Source of the DNA: Verrucomicrobiia bacterium
GTDB taxonomy: Bacteria > Verrucomicrobiota > Verrucomicrobiia > Limisphaerales > JADLHS01
NCBI GenBank assembly: GCA_023953615.1
Contig: JAMLJH010000002.1
Location: 956,592 to 1,020,591, forward strand
DNA length: 64,000 nucleotides
Direction: 5' to 3'
In this document: in pieces, positions 57,931 to 64,000 of the stretch
Layout of the letters: the number at the start of each line of letters is the position of its first letter
Position numbering within the stretch: the stretch's first letter is position 1
Translations under genes and position numbers: made by a program
The notes under the pieces: generated by a model
What the model was told of the DNA's origin: nothing
Databases searched by the model: none
The model's input: the letters and a program-made list of their open reading frames with translations, nothing else

Positions 57931-58779
57931 ATGAAAGCAATCTTTCCGAACCAACGCAAAACTGTGAGGTCTCGCCAAACTTCGATTCGATGGAAGGGCT
58001 TCACGTTGATCGAGCTGCTGGTGGTGATCGCAATCATTGCGATCCTGGCCGCCATGCTATTGCCGGCGCTGTCGCGCGCCAAGGCCAAGGCGCTGCAGAC
58101 ATCCTGCATGAATAATTTGCAGCAAATTGGCCTGTTCATGCAGTTTTACACTGACGATTACAACGACATCTTTCCCGCTCATCGCAATCAAGGCCTCGCC
58201 ACGCAGGATGCGCGCGCTTCGGTCAATAATTGGTGGGGAACGTCCATTGCCACTTATGGCGGCTCCCGGAGCAATCTGTTTCACGATCCCGCGTTCAAAG
58301 GCGTCCGTCAGGATAACGGCGTGAGTTGGAAGTGGAATTTTGACTGCCATCTGGTGGGGTATGGTTACAACGGTTATTTTCTGGGCAGCCATCCGTACGG
58401 AGCGAGTTCCATCACCGTGGGCGGAATTCGGTTCGATACCCAGCCGACCTTCAAACGAAGCGCCATCCACAAACCATCAGAAAATTTGTTGATTGCGGAC
58501 AAACAGCCTTATGGTTATCCGCCGTTGTGGAGCAGTAGTCTGTGGTGGGTTTCCGCATGCATGGACCCTGCGGTGGTGGCCAGCAGCTCGTTCCCAACTT
58601 ATGAGGGTGTGGAACCCAAGCGCCACCTGGGCGGTGCGGTGATGGTGTTCAACGACAGCCACGCTGAAGTTCGCAAAAGCCAAAATATCAATCCGCCTGC
58701 AAATCCGGCGGATGGTTCGGCTCGAGCCTTGATCAATTCGCGCTATTGGGATCCCTTGCAACGGGGCGGCGCCCAGTAG
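57931..58779 (+). CDS. Pseudopilin with prepilin-type signal
   Basis: A 282-residue protein with a 23-residue basic leader and the prepilin signal [20 protein letters not shown], nearly identical to the divergent gene at 57581. The body differs: an [19 protein letters not shown] segment as in DUF1559 proteins, and a C-terminal [19 protein letters not shown] with DSH where the family has DGH. It is probably processed by the A24 peptidase and assembled into, or retained at, a pilus-like envelope structure. Its neighbourhood of glycan-active enzymes suggests a role at the cell surface during polymer use. Confidence 0.9.
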   Translation: MKAIFPNQRKTVRSRQTSIRWKGFTLIELLVVIAIIAILAAMLLPALSRAKAKALQTSCMNNLQQIGLFMQFYTDDYNDIFPAHRNQGLATQDARASVNNWWGTSIATYGGSRSNLFHDPAFKGVRQDNGVSWKWNFDCHLVGYGYNGYFLGSHPYGASSITVGGIRFDTQPTFKRSAIHKPSENLLIADKQPYGYPPLWSSSLWWVSACMDPAVVASSSFPTYEGVEPKRHLGGAVMVFNDSHAEVRKSQNINPPANPADGSARALINSRYWDPLQRGGAQ

Positions 58780-58905
58780 TAGCCCACGGGCGCGACTGCA
58801 TGGCTCGCGAATGCTGATCGCGATTGGAAATTGTCTTTACTGTTTTAGGTTCCCGTTCCAGGCTCATCGCACTGGAACACACTAAACTGACAGCCATAAA
58901 CCATC

Positions 58906-60108
58906 ATGCTTACAATTACTGCTGATAAAATTCTGCCCTGCACCATCACTGGCTCCTGGCCGCGCCCACATTGGTTCGATATGAGCATGTGGGGTCGTCC
59001 GCTGGATACCTGCATGATGGATGTGAAATATCGCGAGCGCTTTCAAGACGCGCTGGCGACGGTGTTGAGCGATCAAGCGCGCGCCGGCATTGATATTTTG
59101 ACTCACGGCGATCTGCATTGCGACGACGACATGGCGGGGCGTTCGTGGCATCATTACCCCATTCAACGCTGGTCCGGTTTCAGCGGCGATTATTTGCAGT
59201 CGGAGGAGACGCGGTCGCCCTGGCTGCGCTATCCCGCCGGAACGTTGCTCAATGAAATCTACACGGGCTGGCGCTGGCCGCGTGTGGTGGATAAGATTGA
59301 GCATCGGCCGCTCGACTACGCGAAGATCTGGCGCATGGCACAGGCGAAAGCCACCAAGCCGGTACGATTTGGCACTTGTTGCTCGCAGGTCATGGGTTTG
59401 TTCCTGGATATTCATACCAAGAAATACAAGGACAACCGGGAAGTCGTCTGGGACATGGCGGTGGCCATGAACAAGGAACTGTTGGCGTTGCGCGACGCGG
59501 GTTGCAAGTGCATCCAGATCGAAGAACCCACGTTGCATTTCTGGGCCAACACCTACGGCAAGGACCATGACAACGTCAAATTCATGATTGAAGCCTTTAA
59601 CCGCGAGGTGCAGGGACTTGACGACGTGGAACTCTGGATTCACACCTGCTGGGGCAACCCCAACATGCAACGCGTGATCGAAAACGACAGCTACCGTGAA
59701 TCCTTCCAATTGTACCTCGAAGCGCTGCGTGGCGACGTGTGGACGGTGGAGATGCGCGATCGTAACATGCGCGAAATCGAATTGTTCGCGCCGCTCAAGG
59801 GCCAACTCAAAAAGAAGATCGCCGTCGGTGTGGTCAGCCATCGCACGTTGCAGGTGGAGCTGGCGGATCAGGTGGCCAACTCGGTTCGCACCGCGCTCAA
59901 ACACATCGCGCCGGAGCAACTCATTGTTTCGAGCGACTGCGGCTTTGGCCGGCAGGGATGCAATCGCGACATTGCCTTCTTCAAAACGGTCGCCATTGCG
60001 CAAGGCACGAACCAGGTGCGCAAAGAACTTGGGTTGCCCACCACCTATATCCCGGCGGCTGACCCGCAGTTGCAAACCGATATCGTACCGAAGACTTCAG
60101 ATCGCTGA
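58906..60108 (+). CDS. MetE C-terminal-like (cobalamin-independent methionine synthase family) protein
   Basis: A 400-residue single-barrel protein with the zinc site of the MetE catalytic half: HTC in IHTCWGNP, Glu in VEMRDRN and Cys in SSDCGFGRQG. It lacks the N-terminal half of full MetE, like archaeal and 'core-MetE' enzymes, which take methyl groups from donors other than triglutamyl-folate. ITGSWPRPHWF near the start matches the family. It may methylate a thiol substrate. Real methionine synthesis is unproven because homologues near degradation genes may act on other thiols. Confidence 0.87.
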   Translation: MLTITADKILPCTITGSWPRPHWFDMSMWGRPLDTCMMDVKYRERFQDALATVLSDQARAGIDILTHGDLHCDDDMAGRSWHHYPIQRWSGFSGDYLQSEETRSPWLRYPAGTLLNEIYTGWRWPRVVDKIEHRPLDYAKIWRMAQAKATKPVRFGTCCSQVMGLFLDIHTKKYKDNREVVWDMAVAMNKELLALRDAGCKCIQIEEPTLHFWANTYGKDHDNVKFMIEAFNREVQGLDDVELWIHTCWGNPNMQRVIENDSYRESFQLYLEALRGDVWTVEMRDRNMREIELFAPLKGQLKKKIAVGVVSHRTLQVELADQVANSVRTALKHIAPEQLIVSSDCGFGRQGCNRDIAFFKTVAIAQGTNQVRKELGLPTTYIPAADPQLQTDIVPKTSDR

Positions 60109-60298
60109 GGTGGCAGTGATGGCGGACGGAGACGGCACGGGCCTGGGGCGCGCTGGAGAACCGGTTGCGCCCGGTCGCTCCGAGCGCCGCGCGGATAAAT
60201 CCAAGCCAGGGATTCGCAACGTCGCGGCCATTTGACTTGTTTTTCCGAAATCAAAAATACTAGGGTGACGCGCCATCATAAACGATTTGCATGACATT

Positions 60299-61297
60299 AT
60301 GAAATATCTCCCACTTCTCAGTTCCTGTTTGCTGGCGGCCACGGTCGCCGGCGCCGCCGATTTGCGCATTGGCATCATCGGCTCGGATACCTCGCACGTG
60401 CCCGCCTTTACCAAACTGTTCAACGACGCCACGGATCCCAACCATGTGCCGGGTGGCAAAGTGACGGTGCTGTTCAAAAGCGGCAGTCCCGACATCGAAT
60501 CAAGTTGGAGTCGCGTGGATCAATACGCCACGGAGGTTCAGGAAAAATTCGGCGTGCGGCTGGTGGATTCCGTGGCGGCGCTTTGCAAAGAGGTGGACGT
60601 CGTTCTTTTGGAAAGCGTGGACGGGCGGCCGCATTTGGAACAAGCCCGACCGGTCATTCAGGCGGGCAAACCGTTGTTTGTGGATAAACCCGTGGCGGGG
60701 ACGTTGCGCGACGCCATTGAACTGTACCGACTGGCCCAGGCGAATCGCGTGCCGGTCTTTACCTCTTCCGCCTACCGCTACTACCGCAGTTTGGTGGACT
60801 TGCGGCAACAGACCCAGGCGCAAAAAATCAAAGGCGCCATTTCCTACGGTCCCTGCGAATTGGAGCCGCATCATCCCGATTTCTTTTGGTATGGCATCCA
60901 CCCGACGGAGGCGCTGTTCACCATCATGGGGCCGGGCTGTCAATCCGTGGTACGCGTGAACACGGCGGATACCGACGTCGCCACGGGGATTTGGGCGGAC
61001 GGACGCACGGGAGTGTTGTACGGCGTGCGCAACAGTTGGGCGCATCAGGTGATTGCTTTTGGTGAGAAGGGAGTGCTGGAGCAAAAAGAAGGTGGCGACT
61101 CCTACGCGCCGTTGGTGGTGGAAATCATGAAGTTCTTCCAAACCGGCATCGCTCCCGTGTCGCCCGAGGAAAGCTTGGAAATTTACGCTTTCATGGAAGC
61201 AGCTGATGAAAGCAAACGACAAGGCGGCAAGCCGGTGAAAATCAGTGACGTGATGGAGAAAAACGGCGGGGCCGGCATGTTATCAACCTCGCGTTAA
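60299..61297 (+). CDS. Exported Gfo/Idh/MocA-family oxidoreductase
   Basis: A 332-residue protein with a signal peptide (MKYLPLLSSCLLAATVAGAA). The NAD-binding Rossmann start is LRIGIIGSDTSHVPAF, and FVDKPVAGTLRDA holds the EKP-like motif (DKP here). The substrate domain contains HPDFFWYGIHPTEALFTIM with the conserved histidine. Members oxidise sugars, inositols or sugar derivatives. Secreted versions are common in Verrucomicrobia and Planctomycetes polysaccharide loci. ATG 60299 is the start giving the signal peptide. Confidence 0.9.
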   Translation: MKYLPLLSSCLLAATVAGAADLRIGIIGSDTSHVPAFTKLFNDATDPNHVPGGKVTVLFKSGSPDIESSWSRVDQYATEVQEKFGVRLVDSVAALCKEVDVVLLESVDGRPHLEQARPVIQAGKPLFVDKPVAGTLRDAIELYRLAQANRVPVFTSSAYRYYRSLVDLRQQTQAQKIKGAISYGPCELEPHHPDFFWYGIHPTEALFTIMGPGCQSVVRVNTADTDVATGIWADGRTGVLYGVRNSWAHQVIAFGEKGVLEQKEGGDSYAPLVVEIMKFFQTGIAPVSPEESLEIYAFMEAADESKRQGGKPVKISDVMEKNGGAGMLSTSR

Positions 61298-61466
61298 ACC
61301 GCGCCGAAATCATTGAGTTCGTTTCGCCGCTCGTCGCGTTTGGAGCCGTAGCCAACGCCGACTGAGTTGCGGTCAAACCTCCGCAACCCAATTCCGGCGC
61401 GCAGGCGGAACTTGCTAAATCCATCAGGCTGGAGTTCACTCAAACCCCATACGAATCTGCCAAAAT

Positions 61467-63554
61467 ATGAACGCTTACAAAATTACGGTCCCGCTGTTGC
61501 TTGGTTTGATGGCGATGTTCGCTTCCGCCGCTGCCGAGCAGGTATTGTTGCGCCCGGATCACCAGACTGACCTGGCGAAATTTGTCACCACCGATGCCGT
61601 ACTGGAACGGGCGGGGGCGGCGCCAGCCAGCGCGCTGCGACTCATCACTGGGACTCACCAACGTTGGCCGGGTGTGACGTTGCCCGCGCCGGATGGGCAT
61701 TGGGACTTGTCGCCCTTCGCCAATGTGATTGTCGCGGTGCGCAACACCGGCACGAATCGCGCCACACTGAACTGTCGCGTGGATAATCCCGGAGCCGATG
61801 GCAAACTTAATTGTGTCAACGGCGCCATCACGTTGAACCCCGGTGAAAACGGCTCGCTGCGGGTGTTATTGCGGCGGGCGAGTGGCGGCACCCTGGGTGG
61901 CAAGCTGTTCGGCCTGCGCGGTTATCCGGTCGTCCTCGGCGGGCCGGAAACCATCAAACCCAACCACATCACGCAGATTCTGCTGTTTGTTTCCGAGCCC
62001 CAAGCCACGCATCAGTTCGATATCCTGACGGTCAGCGCCACGGGCGATTACACGCCGCCCACGGCCTGGGTCACGGATGCCGATCCGTTCTTCCCGCTCA
62101 TTGACACCTTTGGTCAATACAAACATAAGGATTGGCCGGGTAAGGTTCATTCGCTGGAAGAACTGCAACAGCGGCGCGAAACCGAAGCGCGCGAACTTGC
62201 CGCGCAACGGGGGCCGGAGAATTGGGATCAGTACGGGGGGTGGGCCAACGGCCCGAAACTCGAAGCCACGGGATTTTTTCGCACCGCCAAACACAACGGC
62301 AAATGGTGGTTGGTGGACCCCGACGGGCGCCTGTTTTTCTCCCACGGCATTGATTGTGTGTTGGCGATTGATGTCACGCCCATCGAGGAGCGCGCGTCCT
62401 GGTTTGAAGATTTTCCCGGAGCGCAAGCAGAGTTCGAACGCTTTCACACCAAAGCCTACGCCTTGAAAGGCCATTATGCCGACCGTTCCCCGAAGTGTTT
62501 CGCCTTCGCGTCCGTCAATTTGCAGCGCAAGTATGGTCCGGATTGGAGAGCGGTTTATCCCGGGGTCATCCATCAGCGCCTGCGCAGTTGGGGACTTAAC
62601 ACCATCGCCAACTGGTCGGCGGGCGACGTGTTTCTGAAGCGGCGCACGCCGTACACCGATAATGTAGGCTCGCACGGCGCCCGGATGATTGAGGGCAGCG
62701 AGGGTTACTGGGGAAAATTCCCGGATGTGTTCGATGCGAGTTTTGCCAACAGCCTGCGCCGCGCCATGGCGGGCAAACGCAAGACGAGCGCGAACGATCC
62801 CTGGTGCATTGGCTACTTTTCCGATAACGAAATGTCCTGGGGCGACGAGACGTCGCTGGCGCTGGCGGCGTTGAAATCTCCCGCGGACCAGCCCGCGAAG
62901 CTGGCGTTGCTGGCCGATCTGAAGGCGAAGTATGTGGAGATCGAAAAACTGAATCAGGGGTGGGGAACAACCCATGATTCGTGGGACGCCTTGCTCGCGA
63001 CCCGGGAGACTCCGGACGCCTACAAAGCCCGCGCGGATTTAACCGCGTTTTACTCGCACACGGCGGAAACTTATTTTCGCGTGGTGCGCGAAGCGATCCA
63101 GGAAGTCGCCCCACAGCAACTCTATCTTGGTTGCCGGTTTGCCTGGGTGAATCGCTTGGCTGATCTGGCCGCCGGCAAGTATTGCGACGTGATCAGTTAC
63201 AATCTTTACGAACGCAGCGTGGCCGATTTCAAAAATCCGAGTCACGACAAACCGCTCATCATCGGGGAATTCCACTTTGGCGCGCTGGACCGGGGACTGT
63301 TTCACACCGGACTGGTCCCCGTGGAAAATCAGGCGGCGCGCGCGGCCAGCTACAAGGAATACGTGCTCGGAGCGTTGCGACATCCGCAATTTGTCGGCAC
63401 GCACTGGTTTCAGTATATGGATGAACCGACGACGGGCCGGGTGTATGACGAGGAGAATTATCAGATCGGCTTTGTGGATATCGCCGATACGCCCTACGCG
63501 GAAACGATTGCGGCCAGCCGGGAAGTGGGACGACGCTTATATGTTCAACCGTAA
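61467..63554 (+). CDS. GH50-like agarase-type glycoside hydrolase
   Basis: A 695-residue protein with a signal peptide (VPLLLGLMAMFASAAA). An N-terminal carbohydrate-binding-like beta-sandwich covers about 25-190, and the catalytic barrel about 230-690. It has GFFRTAKHNGKWWLVDPDGR and LFFSHGID, WGLNTIANWS, acid/base Glu candidate in YFSDNEMSWGDE, and nucleophile candidate Glu in IIGEFHFGA. The pattern matches beta-agarase GH50 and relatives. The substrate may be agarose or another galactan. It is last in the + strand run with the MetE-like and Gfo/Idh genes. Confidence 0.85.
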   Translation: MNAYKITVPLLLGLMAMFASAAAEQVLLRPDHQTDLAKFVTTDAVLERAGAAPASALRLITGTHQRWPGVTLPAPDGHWDLSPFANVIVAVRNTGTNRATLNCRVDNPGADGKLNCVNGAITLNPGENGSLRVLLRRASGGTLGGKLFGLRGYPVVLGGPETIKPNHITQILLFVSEPQATHQFDILTVSATGDYTPPTAWVTDADPFFPLIDTFGQYKHKDWPGKVHSLEELQQRRETEARELAAQRGPENWDQYGGWANGPKLEATGFFRTAKHNGKWWLVDPDGRLFFSHGIDCVLAIDVTPIEERASWFEDFPGAQAEFERFHTKAYALKGHYADRSPKCFAFASVNLQRKYGPDWRAVYPGVIHQRLRSWGLNTIANWSAGDVFLKRRTPYTDNVGSHGARMIEGSEGYWGKFPDVFDASFANSLRRAMAGKRKTSANDPWCIGYFSDNEMSWGDETSLALAALKSPADQPAKLALLADLKAKYVEIEKLNQGWGTTHDSWDALLATRETPDAYKARADLTAFYSHTAETYFRVVREAIQEVAPQQLYLGCRFAWVNRLADLAAGKYCDVISYNLYERSVADFKNPSHDKPLIIGEFHFGALDRGLFHTGLVPVENQAARAASYKEYVLGALRHPQFVGTHWFQYMDEPTTGRVYDEENYQIGFVDIADTPYAETIAASREVGRRLYVQP

Positions 63555-63602
63555 GTGCGCCGATTGAGCATCCCGCAGCATTATCGGATTTGAGGCAAGA
63601 AA

Positions 63603-63632
63603 AAAGCGGTCGAAGTAACCTTCGACCGCTTT
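63603..63632 (-). terminator. Rho-independent terminator for the LamG gene
   Basis: A perfect 13-bp stem AAAGCGGTCGAAG / CTTCGACCGCTTT with a 4-nt loop. Read on the minus strand it is followed by further T residues, so it ends the leftward transcript; it may also stop the rightward one weakly. Confidence 0.85.
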
Positions 63633-63657
63633 GCATAGGAGGAACGTTCTGAGTTGA

Positions 63658-64000
63658 TCAGAACCCAACCCGATAGAACATGGAGTCCTCGGTGGGTTTT
63701 GCGGGCGCGGGTGGCAGGAACGGGTAGGGCGGTGTTGCCCCCGAAACCGTTTCCCAATCCGCGGTGCTGCCCAGCGTCCGCGACCGTTGCAATGAGCCGG
63801 TGGGCCAGGTCAGGCTGGTGCCCACGTTCGCCGTGTCAAAGTTGTATCGCACTTTCAGCGCACTGGTATCCACCAAGGCGTCGCTGGCAAACACTTGTCC
63901 GATTTCGTCGGGTTCGAGGATGCGGTTGTAGATTCGGAAATCATCCATTTGTCCGTTCAGTTTTTTCCAATAGCCATCGTGAGACAGGCCCAGTTCCACC
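63658..64000 (-). CDS. LamG-like domain protein (partial, 5' end outside window)
   Basis: The C-terminal about 113 residues of a larger gene whose start lies beyond the right edge. GQMDDFRIYNRILEPDEIGQ is the typical end of a laminin-G/concanavalin-like (LamG) domain. It is followed by about 70 residues of the W...FYR module (LQRSRTLGSTADWETVSG ... SMFYRVGF) that also ends three other exported proteins here. It is probably extracellular and carbohydrate-related. Confidence 0.8.
   Translation of the reverse strand, partial: VELGLSHDGYWKKLNGQMDDFRIYNRILEPDEIGQVFASDALVDTSALKVRYNFDTANVGTSLTWPTGSLQRSRTLGSTADWETVSGATPPYPFLPPAPAKPTEDSMFYRVGF

Noticed and set aside
58882..60075. 397-codon minus-strand frame
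   Set aside because: Antisense to the MetE-like gene.

Overview
The window reads as chromosomal DNA of a Gram-negative heterotroph with roughly 58-60 % GC. The best guess is Verrucomicrobiota, probably the Limisphaerales/Pedosphaera side. This is inferred from the mixture seen here: a PEP-CTERM metalloprotease, pseudopilins of the short Verrucomicrobia/Planctomycetes type, large secreted glycosidases (DUF5060/DUF4038, GH92-like, GH50-like, DUF3472), orphan RHS genes, many REP-like and MITE-like repeats, and a C-terminal W...FYR module shared by several exported proteins. No 16S gene is present, so the placement is not proven.

Layout. 1-2.9 kb: a minus-strand copper/redox operon (HMA protein, Sco, CusF-Sco fusion cut by the window edge) and a deoxyhypusine-synthase-family enzyme. 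3.0-3.4 kb: initiator tRNA with terminator, then a REP cluster. 3.5-8.2 kb: TPR-sulfotransferase, then a KinB-like histidine kinase and a sigma-54 response regulator. The 440-bp region upstream of the regulator carries a perfect 9-bp inverted repeat and a -24/-12 promoter facing an exported fn3 protein. 8.6-14.2 kb: the fn3 gene runs into two tandem, 5'-truncated RHS cassettes. Each has a different C-terminal domain and its own small downstream gene, and a 401-bp RHS-core segment is duplicated. 14.6-16.6 kb: an AbiE-type toxin-antitoxin pair with a strong palindromic operator, next to tRNA-Lys(CTT).

16.6-31.4 kb is mostly housekeeping: DUF4038 hydrolase, HtrA protease, DnaJ-like protein, SDR, AroE, prepilin peptidase, tRNA-Lys(TTT), response regulator, lipid kinase, an unknown 584-residue protein, a REC-PAS-PAS-SpoIIE phosphatase and MiaB. 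31.5-46.3 kb: a 1050-residue metalloprotease, LeuS, PlsY coupled to an unusual GNAT-aminotransferase fusion, a low-GC membrane protein, palindromic repeats, rhodanese, ProA, a PEP-CTERM metalloprotease and LysS. 46.6-64 kb is rich in exported proteins: an EEP-family nuclease/phosphatase, D-aminoacylase, GH92-like and GH50-like enzymes, a DUF3472 protein, Tdh, two pseudopilins, a MetE-like enzyme, a Gfo/Idh/MocA oxidoreductase and a LamG protein cut by the right edge.

Most striking observations. (1) LeuS and LysS both appear to contain in-frame interspersed repeats translated into low-complexity insertions: an 81-bp REP-like unit three times and an 84-86-bp element twice in leuS, plus at least two inserts in lysS. 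(2) Four otherwise unrelated exported proteins share a C-terminal W...FYR module. (3) The tandem RHS cassettes look like an interchangeable toxin/immunity locus. (4) The kinase/sigma-54 regulator pair has a candidate enhancer and promoter beside it. (5) A GNAT acyltransferase fused to a class-V aminotransferase overlaps plsY and may make an unusual acylated amino compound or lipid. Nothing here was checked against a database.
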